A DNA stretch of 64,000 bases from Burkholderia sp. lig30 (GCF_000687455.2 NZ_JGVW01000056.1:1-64000); one strand, 5' to 3'. Positions 30,472 to 41,529 are shown, numbered from the stretch's first letter. Program-made: numbers and translations. The notes: a model not told the origin generated them from the sequence alone.

Positions 30472-31349
30472 CGGAAGCCGTGTCCCCGCTTTACGACGAG
30501 ATTCGTGCGCAGTACGGCGCCGCGTTCGACGAAGCGCTCGCGCGCAACGTCGCCGATACCGTTGCCGAGGATGTTGGCCCGGGCGACCAGACCGGGCGAC
30601 TCGTGCCGGCCGGCGAGCGCCGCCGCGCGCGCATCATCGTGCGCGAGGAGGCGGTGCTGTGCGGCGTGCCGTGGTTCGACGCGGTGATGCGCCGGATCGA
30701 TCCGGCGATCGACGTGCGCTGGCATTACCGCGAAGGCGACCGGATGAGCGCCGATTCGACCGTGTGCGAACTCGAAGGCCCGGCGCGCGCGCTGCTGACC
30801 GCCGAGCGCAACGGCCTCAACTTCCTGCAACTGCTGTCGGGTGTCGCGACGGCGACGCGCCGCTACGTCGACCGGATCGAAGGCACGCGCGCGAAGATTC
30901 TCGACACGCGCAAGACGCTGCCGGGCCTGCGGCTCGCGCAGAAGTACGCGGTGCGGGTCGGCGGCGGCGCGAACCAGCGTCTTGCGCTGTATGACGGCAT
31001 CCTGATCAAGGAAAACCATATCGCCGCGGCGGGCGGCGTCGGCGAGGCGCTCGACGCCGCGTTCGCGCTGGATGCGGGCGTGCCTGTTCAGGTCGAGGTC
31101 GAGACGCTCGCGCAGCTCGACACGGCGCTCGCGCATGGTGCGCAATCGGTGCTGCTCGACAATTTCACGCTCGACATGATGCGCGATGCGGTGCGGATCG
31201 CGGCCGGCCGCGCGGTGCTCGAAGTGTCGGGCGGCGTCAATTTCGACACGGTGCGCGCGATCGCCGAGACGGGCGTCGACCGGATCTCGATCGGCGCGCT
31301 GACGAAGGACGTGCGCGCCACCGATTATTCGATGCGGATCGTCGACTGA
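30468..31349 (+). CDS. nadC: Nicotinate-nucleotide pyrophosphorylase (carboxylating)
   Basis: The 293-aa quinolinate phosphoribosyltransferase makes nicotinate mononucleotide from quinolinate and PRPP. Family motifs are the [15 protein letters not shown] opening, [35 protein letters not shown] with the catalytic Lys and Arg, and [20 protein letters not shown] at the C-terminus. It overlaps nadA by four bases and faces nadB across a shared bidirectional terminator. Confidence 0.95.
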   Translation: MTEAVSPLYDEIRAQYGAAFDEALARNVADTVAEDVGPGDQTGRLVPAGERRRARIIVREEAVLCGVPWFDAVMRRIDPAIDVRWHYREGDRMSADSTVCELEGPARALLTAERNGLNFLQLLSGVATATRRYVDRIEGTRAKILDTRKTLPGLRLAQKYAVRVGGGANQRLALYDGILIKENHIAAAGGVGEALDAAFALDAGVPVQVEVETLAQLDTALAHGAQSVLLDNFTLDMMRDAVRIAAGRAVLEVSGGVNFDTVRAIAETGVDRISIGALTKDVRATDYSMRIVD

Positions 31350-31384
31350 CGGACTGACGCGTGGCGGCGAGTCCGCTTCAAACG

Positions 31385-31423
31385 AAAAAAAGCCGTTGGC
31401 GTACTCGCGCCAACGGCTTTTTT
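31385..31423. terminator. Bidirectional terminator between nadC and nadB
   Basis: AGCCGTTGGCG pairs with CGCCAACGGCT, with an A run on one side and a T run on the other, so it can end both convergent transcripts. Confidence 0.93.
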
Positions 31424-31439
31424 GTCGGCTGCGGGCGGC

Positions 31440-33026
31440 TTAGCGGCGCACGCGGGGCGACAGCACGGTCGGCAATGCCTTCGGCAGCGCGTGCGGCCAG
31501 TCGCGGCTGTAGTGCAGGCCGCGGCTCTCGCGCCGTGATTGCGCGCTCTTGACGATCAGCGACGCGACGTCGACGAGATTGCGCAGCTCGAGCAGATCCC
31601 GGGTCACGCGGAAGTTCGCGTAGTACTCCTGGATCTCGTCGCGCAACAGCGATAATCGGTGCTTCGCGCGTTCGAGGCGCTTGTCGGTGCGCACGATGCC
31701 GACGTAGTTCCACATCAGGCGCCGCAATTCGTCCCAGTTGTGCGCGACGACGACTTCCTCGTCGGCATCGGACACGCGGCTTTCGTCCCACGCGGGCAGC
31801 GAGCCCGGCGACGCCATGTCGAAGCCGGCCGCTTCGATCGCCTCGGCGGCTGCGCGGCCGATCACGAGGCACTCGAGCAGCGAGTTGCTGGCGAGGCGGT
31901 TCCCGCCGTGCAGGCCCGTATACGACGTCTCGCCGACCGCGTAGAGGCCGGCCAGATCGGTGCGGCCCGCGAGATCGGAGACGACGCCGCCGCACGTGTA
32001 GTGCGCGGCGGGCACGACCGGGATCGGTTCGCGTGCGATGTCGATGCCGAATTCGAGGCAGCGCGCGTGGATCATCGGGAAATGCTCGAGCAGGAACGCT
32101 TCGGGCTGGTGGCTGATGTCGAGGTACACGCAGTCGATCCCGCGCTTCTTGATCTCGAAGTCGATCGCACGCGCAACGATGTCGCGCGGCGCAAGCTCGG
32201 CGCGTTCGTCGTGCGCAGGCATGAAGCGGGTGCCGTCCGGCAGCTTCAGCAGGCCGCCTTCGCCGCGCACCGCCTCGGAGATCAGGAACGATTTCGCATA
32301 CGGGTGGAACAGGCAGGTCGGATGGAACTGGATGAATTCCATGTTCGCGACGCGGCATCCTGCGCGCCACGCCATTGCGATGCCGTCGCCGGTCGCGGTG
32401 TCCGGATTCGTCGTGTAGAGATAGACCTTGCCCGCGCCGCCGGTGGCGAGCACGGTGTGCGGCGCCTCGATCGTGATCGTGCGCCCGCTCGCGACGTCGA
32501 GCGCGTACAGGCCGTGACAGCGGCGGCCGGGCAGGCCGAGCCGTTCCGACGTGATCAGGTCGATCGCGTGATGGTCTTCGAAGAACGTAATGTTCGGATG
32601 CTGCCGCGCGCGCTCGGAGAGCGTCGCGAGCACCGCGTGGCCGGTGGCGTCGGCGGCGTGAATGATGCGCCGGTGGCTGTGGCCGCCTTCGCGCGTCAGG
32701 TGAAAGCCCAGCTCCGCCGCGTCGTCCTTCGTGAACGGCACGCCTTGCGAGATCAGCCATTCGATCGCTTCGCGGCCGTGCTCGACGATATAGCGCGTCG
32801 CGCCTTCGTCGCACAGGCCGCCGCCTGCGATCAGGGTATCGTTGACGTGGTTCTCGATGCTGTCCGCGGAGTCGAGCACGGCGGCGATGCCGCCCTGCGC
32901 GTTATCGCTCGCGCCCTCCATCATCGAACGCTTCGCGATCAGCGCGACGCGCCGCGTGTTGGCCAGATTGAGCGCGACCGACAGGCCTGCCAGGCCACTG
33001 CCGACGATCGCCACGTCGAATTTCAT
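31440..33026 (-). CDS. nadB: L-aspartate oxidase
   Basis: The 528-aa flavoprotein oxidises aspartate to iminoaspartate, the substrate of NadA. FAD-binding motifs are [17 protein letters not shown] at the N-terminus and the [12 protein letters not shown] segment. The active-site region [16 protein letters not shown] is near residue 120, and the C-terminal Rossmann closure [18 protein letters not shown] is near 345. ATG 33026 has GGAG eight bases upstream; upstream in-frame codons are unneeded. It lies on the opposite strand from nadAC. Confidence 0.95.
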   Translation of the reverse strand: MKFDVAIVGSGLAGLSVALNLANTRRVALIAKRSMMEGASDNAQGGIAAVLDSADSIENHVNDTLIAGGGLCDEGATRYIVEHGREAIEWLISQGVPFTKDDAAELGFHLTREGGHSHRRIIHAADATGHAVLATLSERARQHPNITFFEDHHAIDLITSERLGLPGRRCHGLYALDVASGRTITIEAPHTVLATGGAGKVYLYTTNPDTATGDGIAMAWRAGCRVANMEFIQFHPTCLFHPYAKSFLISEAVRGEGGLLKLPDGTRFMPAHDERAELAPRDIVARAIDFEIKKRGIDCVYLDISHQPEAFLLEHFPMIHARCLEFGIDIAREPIPVVPAAHYTCGGVVSDLAGRTDLAGLYAVGETSYTGLHGGNRLASNSLLECLVIGRAAAEAIEAAGFDMASPGSLPAWDESRVSDADEEVVVAHNWDELRRLMWNYVGIVRTDKRLERAKHRLSLLRDEIQEYYANFRVTRDLLELRNLVDVASLIVKSAQSRRESRGLHYSRDWPHALPKALPTVLSPRVRR

Positions 33027-33132
33027 GCTGCATCTCCGTAATTGCGCTTTTGGGCTTGTGTTCCCCGCGTGCCGCAGGGAAAGGGGAGAGCATACCGCGT
33101 CGCGCGCAAGCGTGCGCGCAAAACGCGTGCAA

Positions 33133-33159
33133 AGCAAGAAGCCCCGCAATTGCGGGGCT
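33133..33159 (-). terminator. Terminator of rpmB-rpmG
   Basis: AGCCCCGCAATTGCGGGGCT is a perfect inverted repeat at 33140-33159, followed on the minus strand by TCTTGCTTT. It lies 35 bases past the rpmG stop. Confidence 0.8.
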
Positions 33160-33193
33160 CTTCGTCATCGTCAGGCTGGCAGGAACCAGGAGA

Positions 33194-33361
33194 TTACTTG
33201 ATCTTGGTTTCCTTGTACGCCACATGCTTGCGGACGACGGGATCGAACTTCATGATCTCCATCTTTTCCGGCATGTTGCGCTTGTTCTTCGTGGTCGTGT
33301 AGAAGTGACCCGTGCCAGCGGTCGACTCGAGCTTGATCTTGTCGCGTGCGCCTTTTGCCAT
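33194..33361 (-). CDS. rpmG: 50S ribosomal protein L33
   Basis: The 55-aa product (start [18 protein letters not shown], end VAYKETKIK) is L33 of the large subunit. It contains no cysteines, so it is the zinc-free form rather than the CxxC zinc-binding form. It follows rpmB with 17 bases between them, the common rpmB-rpmG order. Confidence 0.96.
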   Translation of the reverse strand: MAKGARDKIKLESTAGTGHFYTTTKNKRNMPEKMEIMKFDPVVRKHVAYKETKIK

Positions 33362-33378
33362 GATTACGCTCCTTGGGC

Positions 33379-33612
33379 TTAGGCTTCGCCGCGTGCGCGC
33401 AGGTCTGCGAGCACGGAATCGATGCCGTTCTTATCGATCAGACGCAGGCCGGCGTTCGAGACGCGCAGGCGCACCCAGCGGTTTTCGCTTTCGACCCAGA
33501 ACCGGCGGTTTTGCAGGTTCGGAAGGAAGCGACGCTTCGTCTTGTTGTTTGCGTGGGAAACGTTGTTGCCGCTCATCGGCGCTTTCCCAGTTACTTGGCA
33601 TACGCGTGCCAT
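33379..33612 (-). CDS. rpmB: 50S ribosomal protein L28
   Basis: The 77-aa product ([20 protein letters not shown]) is L28 with the characteristic [16 protein letters not shown] segment. It is transcribed with rpmG from a promoter predicted at 33767-33796, giving a leader of about 150 bases. Confidence 0.97.
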
Positions 33613-33766
33613 GAGAGCACTCCTAATACGCTAAATTCGGGGTTCGATCGCCGGTGAAGGTCATCTTCGAGCAGCCACGTGATCCATAGCTGCACTCCGA
33701 ACGCCCACGCCTTTTCAGACAAGGCCCTTCGATGGCTAGAACTGGTTGGAAAAAATACAGACGGCA

Positions 33767-33796
33767 ATTCTAGCAGAAAAAGTTCAGGAAAATCAA
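33767..33796 (-). promoter_or_regulatory. Predicted promoter of rpmB-rpmG
   Basis: Read on the minus strand, TTGATT (33796-33791), an 18-base spacer and TAGAAT (33772-33767). The region is AT-rich compared with its surroundings. Confidence 0.5.
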
Positions 33797-33844
33797 ACGT
33801 AATTTCGCTCCGGTGTCGCCGCGCCCCTGCGCGGCCCGCCGGGC

Positions 33845-34561
33845 CTACAGCCAGCCGGCCCGCGCGAACGAGAACGTGTCGCTCGCGCCGACCACGATGT
33901 GGTCGAGGAGGCGCACGTCGACGAGCGCGAGCGCGTCGCGCAGCACGCGCGTCAGCCGGCGGTCCTCCGCGCTCGGCCGCACCGCGCCCGACGGGTGGTT
34001 GTGCGCGACGATCAGCGCGGCGGCGTTGGCCGACAGCGCGCGGCGGACGATTTCGCGCGGGTAGACGGCCATCCGCGTCAGCGAGCCCTGCGTGCTTTCC
34101 TCGGTGTCCAGCAGCCGGTGGCGCGCGTCCAGAAACAGGCTGACGAACACCTCGCACGGGCGCGTGCCGATCAGCAGGCGCAGGTAGTCCTCGACGGCGC
34201 CCGGCGAATCGACGGGCCGCCGCTCGCTCGCTTTCTGCGCCAGCGCGCGCCGCGCCAGCTCGGTCACCGCGACCAGCAGCGCGGTGCGGGCGGGGCCGAT
34301 GCCGCGCTGGCCCCGGAAGTCGCCCGGCGTTGCGTCGAGCAGCCCGCGCAGCGAGCCGAACTGCGCGAGCAGCGCGCCGGCGACGTCGAATACGTTGCGG
34401 CCCGGCACGCCGGTGCCGAGCAGCAGCGCGATCAGCTCCATGTCGGACAGCGCGGACGGGCCGCGCGCGAGGAGCCGCTCGCGCGGCAGTCCGTCGTCCG
34501 GCCCGGCGCCCGGGGCGTCGTCGGCGTCGAAGCATTCATGCGGCGGGGATTGTTGCAGCAT
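33845..34561 (-). CDS. radC: RadC family JAB/MPN-domain protein
   Basis: The 238-aa protein has a helix-hairpin-helix region ([20 protein letters not shown], about residue 90) and a C-terminal JAB/MPN metalloprotease-like domain with the zinc motif [20 protein letters not shown]. Despite the name, a role of RadC in DNA repair is not supported in E. coli, and the biochemical function is unknown. It is divergent from fkpB and followed by the rpmB promoter. Confidence 0.93.
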   Translation of the reverse strand: MLQQSPPHECFDADDAPGAGPDDGLPRERLLARGPSALSDMELIALLLGTGVPGRNVFDVAGALLAQFGSLRGLLDATPGDFRGQRGIGPARTALLVAVTELARRALAQKASERRPVDSPGAVEDYLRLLIGTRPCEVFVSLFLDARHRLLDTEESTQGSLTRMAVYPREIVRRALSANAAALIVAHNHPSGAVRPSAEDRRLTRVLRDALALVDVRLLDHIVVGASDTFSFARAGWL

Positions 34562-34697
34562 CGTTGATTCTCCATTGTCCGCGCGCGGGCAAGGGGGATG
34601 ACGTCGGTCATTCAGCCTTGTGCGCTCAGGTGTCTTACAATAGCGACTTTGCGCTGGGCCTCACGGCCGTTTCGGGCGCCGACTGAACGAGTAATTC

Positions 34698-35153
34698 ATG
34701 AGCCTCATCGATATTTCCGAAGTGAAGCCCGGTTCGCACGTCACGCTGCATTACCGACTGGCGCTCGCCGACGGCGCCGACATCGTCAACACCTTCACCG
34801 ACAAGCCGGCCACGCTGCTGCTCGGCGCGGGACAGCTTGCGCCTTCGCTGGAAGACATTCTCCTCGGGCTCAAGGTGGGCGACCATTCGACTTTTCAGCT
34901 AGCGCCGGAGCAGGCGTTCGGCCCCCGTAATCCGGACATGATCCAGCGCGTGTCGCTCGCGACGCTGCGCGAGAACGGCATGGTCGGCGAGGATTTCGCG
35001 CCTGGCGACCTGATCGAGTTCAACGCGCCCGACGGCGGCCGATATGCAGGGGTGCTGAAGGAAATCAGCGAAACCTCCGCGCTCTTCGATTTCAATCATC
35101 CGCTCGCGGGCCAGGCGCTCACGTTCGAAGTGAAAATCATCGGGATCCTGTAA
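34698..35153 (+). CDS. fkpB: FKBP-type peptidyl-prolyl isomerase (SlpA/FkpB)
   Basis: The 151-aa protein is a cytoplasmic SlyD/FkpB-type prolyl isomerase: [20 protein letters not shown] strand, [20 protein letters not shown] segment and an inserted flap region ([20 protein letters not shown]). It lacks the His-rich tail of SlyD, which fits FkpB. It is two bases upstream of ispH, the conserved fkpB-ispH pair. Confidence 0.92.
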   Translation: MSLIDISEVKPGSHVTLHYRLALADGADIVNTFTDKPATLLLGAGQLAPSLEDILLGLKVGDHSTFQLAPEQAFGPRNPDMIQRVSLATLRENGMVGEDFAPGDLIEFNAPDGGRYAGVLKEISETSALFDFNHPLAGQALTFEVKIIGIL

Positions 35154-35155
35154 TC

Positions 35156-36136
35156 ATGAGCTCCACCGATACGCTGTCCGGACAGACCGTCGCCGCCGAC
35201 GCGGAAATCCTGCTCGCACAGCCGCGCGGTTTTTGCGCGGGCGTCGATCGTGCGATCGAGATCGTCGAGCGGGCCATCGCGATGCACGGTGCGCCGATCT
35301 ACGTGCGCCACGAGATCGTCCACAACAAGTACGTGGTCGAGGATCTTCGCAAGAAAGGCGCGATCTTCGTCGAAGAACTCGAGGAAGTGCCGTCCGGCAA
35401 CACGGTGATCTTCAGTGCGCACGGCGTGTCGAAGACGGTGCGCGACGAAGCCGGCGTGCGCGGCCTGCGCGTTTACGACGCGACCTGTCCGCTCGTCACG
35501 AAGGTGCACGTCGAAGTGGCGAAAATGCGCCAGGACGGTGTCGACATCGTGATGATCGGGCACAAGGGGCACCCGGAGGTCGAGGGGACGATGGGGCAGG
35601 TCGAGCGCGGCATGCACCTTGTTGAGAGCGTCGAGGACGTCCAGAAGCTCAATCTGGCCGATCCGGACCGGATCGCCCTCGTCACGCAGACGACGCTGTC
35701 CGTCGACGATGCGGCCGAGATCATCGCCGCGCTGAAGGCGAAGTACCCGAATATCCGCGAGCCGAAGAAGCAGGACATCTGTTACGCGACGCAGAACCGC
35801 CAGGATGCGGTGAAGTTCATGGCGCCGCAGTGCGACGTCGTGATCGTGGTCGGCAGCCCGAACAGCTCGAATTCGAGCCGCCTGCGCGAAGTCGCGGAGA
35901 AGCGCGGCGTCGCCGCGTACATGGTGGACTCGCCCGAGCAGATCGATCCCGCGTGGGTCGCGGGCAAGCGCCGGATCGGCGTGACGGCCGGCGCGTCGGC
36001 GCCGGAGGTGCTCGCCCAGGCGGTGATCGCGCGGTTGCGCGAACTGGGCGTGCGTAACGTCCGCGCTCTCGAGGGGATCGAGGAGAACGTGTCGTTCCCG
36101 CTGCCGCGTGGCCTGAATCTGCCGTCCGGCGACTGA
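35156..36136 (+). CDS. ispH: 4-hydroxy-3-methylbut-2-enyl diphosphate reductase
   Basis: The 326-aa iron-sulfur enzyme makes IPP and DMAPP in the last step of the MEP isoprenoid pathway. The three cluster cysteines are visible in [13 protein letters not shown] (near residue 27), [11 protein letters not shown] and [11 protein letters not shown]. The proton-donor glutamate lies in [14 protein letters not shown] and the substrate-binding [10 protein letters not shown] follows. It is co-transcribed with fkpB and ends at a strong terminator. Confidence 0.96.
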   Translation: MSSTDTLSGQTVAADAEILLAQPRGFCAGVDRAIEIVERAIAMHGAPIYVRHEIVHNKYVVEDLRKKGAIFVEELEEVPSGNTVIFSAHGVSKTVRDEAGVRGLRVYDATCPLVTKVHVEVAKMRQDGVDIVMIGHKGHPEVEGTMGQVERGMHLVESVEDVQKLNLADPDRIALVTQTTLSVDDAAEIIAALKAKYPNIREPKKQDICYATQNRQDAVKFMAPQCDVVIVVGSPNSSNSSRLREVAEKRGVAAYMVDSPEQIDPAWVAGKRRIGVTAGASAPEVLAQAVIARLRELGVRNVRALEGIEENVSFPLPRGLNLPSGD

Positions 36137-36162
36137 AATCTTTCAGGTTCCTTGCTTTGCCG

Positions 36163-36192
36163 AAAAGCGCGCCCCAGGGCGCGCTTTTTTTT
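36163..36192 (+). terminator. Terminator of fkpB-ispH
   Basis: AAAAGCGCGCC pairs with GGCGCGCTTTT with a 4-nt loop, running into eight T. Confidence 0.92.
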
Positions 36193-36315
36193 GCACCGTG
36201 CTCCGGCAAGCGCAACCTGCATTCCCTCATATGGTGCAACCGGGTTGCTCCAATCTCCCGAAACCGTGTCCCGAAAATGGTTGCAATGCAGGAAAACCCT
36301 GTCAAATCAGGAATA

Positions 36316-36343
36316 TTGGCCGTCCTATAAATGGAGTTACAAT
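36316..36343 (+). promoter_or_regulatory. Predicted promoter of the livK gene
   Basis: TTGGCC (36316-36321), a 16-base spacer and TACAAT (36338-36343), giving a leader of about 60 bases before ATG 36409. The surrounding 36200-36400 is noticeably AT-richer than the genes. Confidence 0.55.
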
Positions 36344-36408
36344 GCGCCCGTTTTCAGGCCTAAGCGGTCGCGAAACCTGGTTTTGGCAAGGCGCGGGAGA
36401 CCTATTTG

Positions 36409-37602
36409 ATGCATGTGAAGTTGGCTTACGCCGTGTCCGTCGCCGCAGCGGTTGCGATGCTTTCCGCGTGCAGCAACAAGAGTGACGACGGGGCGAAAAA
36501 GGGGGAGGTGGCCCCCGCGGCAGTGCCGGCCAGCGACGTGCGCGTCGTCAAGATCGGCCATGCCGCCCCGTTGACGGGCAGCATCGCGCATCTCGGCAAG
36601 GACAACGAAAACGGCGCCCGCCTGGCGATCGAGGAGATCAACGCGCACGGCCTGACGATCGACGGTCATCCGGTGCAACTGGCGCTCGTCGCCGAGGACG
36701 ACGCGGCGGATCCGAAAGCTGGCACGCAAGTTGCTCAGAAATTGGTGGACGACCGGGTCGTAGCGGTAGTGGGGCACCTCAATTCGGGGGTGTCGATCCC
36801 GGCGTCGAAAATTTACAGCGACGCAGGCATCGTGCAGATTTCACCTTCATCGACCAACCCCGACTATACGAAACAGGGGTTCAAGACAACCTACCGCGTC
36901 GTGGCGACGGATGCGCAGCAAGGCCCCGCGCTCGCCAACTACGCGTTGCACGCGCTCCACGCGAAGCGCTTCGCGGTCGTCGACGATGCGACCGCATACG
37001 GCAAGGGGCTTGCCGACGAATTCGCGAAGACCGTCCGCGCTGCGGGCGGGCAGATCGTCGCGCGGGAAGCGACCAACGACCGCGCGACGGATTTCAAGGC
37101 GATCCTGACGAAGATCAAGAGCGACCACCCCGACGTCATCATGTACGGCGGCATGGACGCGACGGGCGGCCCGTTTGCGAAGCAGGCGATGGCGCTCGGT
37201 ATCGGAGCAAAAATCCTTGGCGGCGACGGTGTGTGTACCGACAAGGTGGTCGAGCTCGCGGGCAACGCGGTGCGGAACCTGATCTGTTCCGAGGCGGGGC
37301 TTGCCCTGTCGAGGATGGAGAAAGGAACGGACTTCGAAAAGAAGTACGAGGACCGTTTCCACACGCCGGTGCAGATTTACGCGCCGTTCACGTACGACGC
37401 CGTCTACGTGATCGTCGACGCGATGAAGCGCGCCAATTCGATCGACGCGTCCAAGGTCCTGGCTGCGATGCCGTCGACCGATTACCGCGGGGTAATCGGT
37501 CACATCGCATTCACGCCGAACGGCGATTTGAAAGAGGGTGCGATTACGCTCTACGACTTCAAGGAGGCCAGGAAAACCGTCCTCGATGTCGTGACGATGT
37601 AG
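36409..37602 (+). CDS. livK: Branched-chain amino-acid ABC transporter, substrate-binding lipoprotein
   Basis: The 397-aa type I periplasmic binding protein (LivJ/LivK family) captures branched-chain or related amino acids. It starts with a lipoprotein signal (AVAMLSAC, lipidated Cys near residue 21) and continues with VVKIGHAAPLTGSIAHLGKD and NSGVSIPASKIYSDAGIVQI, the ligand-binding Ser region. ATG 36409 has GGGAGA eight bases upstream. Its own terminator separates it from livHMGF, so the binding protein may be made in excess over the permease. Substrate range is inferred from family and operon. Confidence 0.9.
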   Translation: MHVKLAYAVSVAAAVAMLSACSNKSDDGAKKGEVAPAAVPASDVRVVKIGHAAPLTGSIAHLGKDNENGARLAIEEINAHGLTIDGHPVQLALVAEDDAADPKAGTQVAQKLVDDRVVAVVGHLNSGVSIPASKIYSDAGIVQISPSSTNPDYTKQGFKTTYRVVATDAQQGPALANYALHALHAKRFAVVDDATAYGKGLADEFAKTVRAAGGQIVAREATNDRATDFKAILTKIKSDHPDVIMYGGMDATGGPFAKQAMALGIGAKILGGDGVCTDKVVELAGNAVRNLICSEAGLALSRMEKGTDFEKKYEDRFHTPVQIYAPFTYDAVYVIVDAMKRANSIDASKVLAAMPSTDYRGVIGHIAFTPNGDLKEGAITLYDFKEARKTVLDVVTM

Positions 37603-37616
37603 TGACGGGACTCGTG

Positions 37617-37647
37617 ACGGCACCGAAACAGTGCGGTGCCGTTTTTG
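37617..37647 (+). terminator. Terminator between livK and livH
   Basis: ACGGCACCG pairs with CGGTGCCGT, followed by five T. Partial read-through would explain excess binding protein over permease. Confidence 0.88.
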
Positions 37648-37813
37648 TATCCGCTCCGGCGGTGCGCCCGGCTGTACAGGCCGGGTGGCAAACGCCGGGA
37701 CGATCCACCCTTACCGGTCTTTTCTAGTACCCGCAGTACCGCCGAGGCGATGTGATTCCCCGCTTACCCGCGGGGCGAAGTGTCGTCCGGTAGTACGGGC
37801 CAAGGAGCTTTAA

Positions 37814-38764
37814 ATGGATATTTTCGTCCAGCAGGTCCTCAACGGGCTGGTGCTCGGCAGTGTCTACGCCATCATCGCGTTGGGCTACACGATGGTGTAC
37901 GGCATTCTCGGCATCATCAACTTCGCGCACGGCGACGTGCTGATGATCGGCGCGATGGTCGCGCTGTCTGCGATCACCGTGTTGCAGAACCACTTTCCGC
38001 AGTTGGGCAACGTCGCGACGCTGACGATCGGCCTCGGCATCGCCGCGGTGGTGTGCGCGGCCGTCGGCTTCACGATCGAGCGTGTCGCGTACCGGCCGCT
38101 GCGCCGCGCGCCGCGTCTCGCGCCGCTGATCACCGCGATCGGCGTGTCGATCCTGCTGCAGACGGCTGCGATGATCATCTGGTCGCGTAACCCGCTGCCG
38201 TTCCCGCAACTGCTGCCGACCGATCCGATCAACGTGATCAAGGCGACCGACACGACGCCGGGCGCGGTGATCTCGATGACCGAAATCGTGATCGTCGCCG
38301 TCGCGTTCCTCGTGATGGGCGGCCTGCTGCTGCTCGTGCACAAGACCAAGCTCGGCCGCGCGATGCGCGCGATCGCGGAGAGCCCGAACACCGCGAGCCT
38401 GATGGGCGTGAACCCGAACTTCGTGATCTCGGCGACCTTCATGATCGGCTCGGCGCTGGCTGCGCTGGCAGGCGTGATGATCGCGTCGGAATACGGCAAC
38501 GTGCACTTCTACATGGGCTTCATCCCGGGCATGAAGGCATTCACGGCCGCGGTGCTGGGCGGTATCGGCAACCTCGCGGGCGCGATGGTGGGCGGGGTGA
38601 TCCTCGGTCTCATCGAGCAGTTGGGCGCCGGCTACATCGGCAACCTCACGGGCGGCGTGTTCGGCAGCAACTACCAGGACGTGTTCGCCTTCATCGTGCT
38701 GATCATCGTGCTGGTGTTCCGTCCGTCGGGCCTGCTGGGCGAACGTGTCGCGGACCGCGCTTAA
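37814..38764 (+). CDS. livH: Branched-chain amino-acid ABC transporter permease LivH
   Basis: The 316-aa inner-membrane permease has about eight hydrophobic segments and the LivH hallmarks GSVYAIIALGYTMVYGILG at the N-terminus, INFAHGDVLMIGA, and the EAA-like loop MRAIAESPNTASLMGVNPN near residue 190. AAVLGGIGNLAGAMVGG is near residue 255. A GGAG ribosome-binding site precedes ATG 37814. It is first of the livHMGF genes. Confidence 0.95.
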   Translation: MDIFVQQVLNGLVLGSVYAIIALGYTMVYGILGIINFAHGDVLMIGAMVALSAITVLQNHFPQLGNVATLTIGLGIAAVVCAAVGFTIERVAYRPLRRAPRLAPLITAIGVSILLQTAAMIIWSRNPLPFPQLLPTDPINVIKATDTTPGAVISMTEIVIVAVAFLVMGGLLLLVHKTKLGRAMRAIAESPNTASLMGVNPNFVISATFMIGSALAALAGVMIASEYGNVHFYMGFIPGMKAFTAAVLGGIGNLAGAMVGGVILGLIEQLGAGYIGNLTGGVFGSNYQDVFAFIVLIIVLVFRPSGLLGERVADRA

Positions 38765-38782
38765 GGGAAGGGGAGCAAGAAC

Positions 38783-39949
38783 ATGACATCCATTCAACCG
38801 ATTGAAACGTCGACGACGCTGGTCCAGGAGCGCAACACCGCGAAAACCGTCACCGTCGGCATCCTGACCGCGGCCTTCGTGATCGCCGCGCCGATCATCA
38901 TCGGCGCGGCCGGCGGCAACTACTGGGTCCGCGTGCTGGACTTCGCGATGCTGTACGTGATGCTCGCACTGGGGCTGAACGTCGTGGTCGGCTTCGCCGG
39001 CCTGCTGGACCTCGGCTACATCGCGTTCTACGCGGTGGGCGCGTACACGGCGGCGCTGCTGTCGTCGCCGCACCTGACCACGCAGTTCGAGTGGATCGCG
39101 AACCTCGCGCCCGCCGGGTTGCACGTGCCGTTCCTGATCATCGTGCCGATCGCAATGGCGATCGCCGCGATGTTCGGGATCCTGCTCGGCGCGCCGACGC
39201 TGCGCCTGCGCGGCGACTATCTCGCGATCGTCACGCTCGGTTTCGGTGAAATCGTGCGGATCTTCATGAACAACCTCGACCGTCCGGTGAACATCACGAA
39301 CGGCCCGAAGGGGATCACGGGGATCGATCCGGTGCAGGTCGCGGGCTTCAACCTGTCGCAGACGCACTCGCTGTTCGGCATCCAGCTGCCGTCGGTCTAC
39401 ATGTACTACTACCTGTTCGTGCTGTGCGCGCTGCTGGTGATCTGGACCTGTACGCGCCTGCAGCATTCGCGTATCGGCCGCGCATGGGCGGCGATCCGCG
39501 AGGACGAGATCGCGGCGAAGGCGATGGGCATCAACACCCGTAACGTGAAGCTGCTCGCGTTCGCGATGGGCGCGTCGTTCGGCGGCCTGTCGGGCGCGAT
39601 GTTCGGCTCGTTCCAGGGCTTCGTGTCGCCGGAATCGTTCACGTTCTGGGAATCCATCGTCGTGCTCGCGTGCGTCGTGCTGGGCGGCATGGGCCACATC
39701 CCGGGCGTGATCCTCGGCGCGGTGCTGCTCGCGATCTTCCCGGAATTCCTGCGTTCGACGATGGGCCCGCTGCAGAACGCGGTGTTCGGCCATGAAATCG
39801 TCGATACGGAAGTGATCCGCCAGGCGCTGTACGGCCTCGCGATGGTGGTCATCATGCTGTATCGCTCGGAAGGCCTGTGGCCGGCGCCGAAGCATGAGGA
39901 CAAGATCGCGAAACTGGCGAAGCGCAGCGCCAAGTCGGCACGCGCTTAA
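38783..39949 (+). CDS. livM: Branched-chain amino-acid ABC transporter permease LivM
   Basis: The 388-aa second permease has a hydrophilic N-terminal 25 residues and about nine hydrophobic segments. Family motifs are GLNVVVGFAGLLDLGYIAFY, RLRGDYLAIVTLGFGEIVRI, and the coupling loop AIREDEIAAKAMGINTRNVK near residue 237. It is 18 bases after livH. A 72-bp gap with a 16-bp hairpin separates it from livG. Confidence 0.95.
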   Translation: MTSIQPIETSTTLVQERNTAKTVTVGILTAAFVIAAPIIIGAAGGNYWVRVLDFAMLYVMLALGLNVVVGFAGLLDLGYIAFYAVGAYTAALLSSPHLTTQFEWIANLAPAGLHVPFLIIVPIAMAIAAMFGILLGAPTLRLRGDYLAIVTLGFGEIVRIFMNNLDRPVNITNGPKGITGIDPVQVAGFNLSQTHSLFGIQLPSVYMYYYLFVLCALLVIWTCTRLQHSRIGRAWAAIREDEIAAKAMGINTRNVKLLAFAMGASFGGLSGAMFGSFQGFVSPESFTFWESIVVLACVVLGGMGHIPGVILGAVLLAIFPEFLRSTMGPLQNAVFGHEIVDTEVIRQALYGLAMVVIMLYRSEGLWPAPKHEDKIAKLAKRSAKSARA

Positions 39950-39968
39950 CGGACGAATAGGGATGTGG

Positions 39969-40002
39969 GACCAGTGTAAGCGCTAAAGCGCTGACGCTGG
40001 TC
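39969..40002 (+). repeat. Intercistronic hairpin between livM and livG
   Basis: Arms of 16 bases (39969-39984 and 39987-40002) pair with one G-T wobble and one mismatch around a TAAA loop. No T run follows, so it is more likely an mRNA stability or processing element than a terminator. The livG ribosome-binding site lies just past it. Confidence 0.6.
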
Positions 40003-40021
40003 GACACAGGAGAGAAGGTAA

Positions 40022-40794
40022 ATGAGCGAAAAAATTCGACTGTCCGTCAAAGGCGTGAACAAGCGCTTCGGCGGCCTGCAGGCACTGTCCGACGTCGGCC
40101 TGGAAATCAAGGAAGGCCAGATCTACGGCCTGATCGGCCCGAACGGCGCCGGCAAGACGACGTTCTTCAACGTGATCACGGGGCTTTACACGCCCGATTC
40201 GGGCGATTTCAGGCTCGATGGCCAGCCCTATACGCCGACCGCGGTGCATCAGGTCGCGAAGGCGGGGATCGCGCGGACGTTCCAGAACATCCGCCTGTTC
40301 GGCGGGATGACCGCACTCGAGAACGTGATGGTGGGCCGCCACGTGCGGACCAAGCACGGCTTGCTGGGCGCGGTGTTCCAGACGCCGGCCGAGCGCCAGG
40401 AAGAGCGCGAGATCAAGGAGCGCGCGATCGAGCTGCTCGAGTACGTCGGCGTGCTGCAGTACGCGGATTACACGGCGCGCAACCTGTCGTACGGCCACCA
40501 GCGGCGCCTGGAAATCGCGCGCGCGCTGGCGACCGACCCGAAGCTGCTCGCGCTCGACGAGCCGGCGGCGGGGATGAACGCGACCGAGAAGGTCGAACTG
40601 ACGCGCCTGCTCGACAAGATCCGTTCGGACGGCCGCACGATCCTGCTGATCGAGCACGACGTGAAGCTCGTGATGGGATTGTGCAACCGGATGACGGTGC
40701 TCGATTACGGCAAGGTGATCGCCGAGGGTCTGCCGCAGGACGTGCAGAAGAACCCGAAGGTGATTGAGGCATATCTCGGCGCAGGGGTGCACTG

Positions 40795-40795
<1 letters not shown>
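40022..40795 (+). CDS. livG: Branched-chain amino-acid ABC transporter ATPase LivG
   Basis: The 257-aa ATPase has Walker A GPNGAGKTTFFNVITG near residue 40, the ABC signature LSYGHQRRLEIARAL near 155-165, Walker B LLALDEPAAGMN and the switch His in LLIEHDVKLVMG. The GMNATEK segment and long helical insert (PAERQEEREIKERAIELLEY) are LivG-like. The stop overlaps livF by one base (TGATG). Confidence 0.95.
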
Positions 40796-41511
<716 letters not shown>

Positions 41512-41529
41512 GCACGCTTGTCGCGATGC

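Noticed and set aside
37724-39895. 723-codon minus-strand frame over livH and livM
   Set aside because: Antisense to two clear permease genes; composition is that of a reverse-complement shadow.
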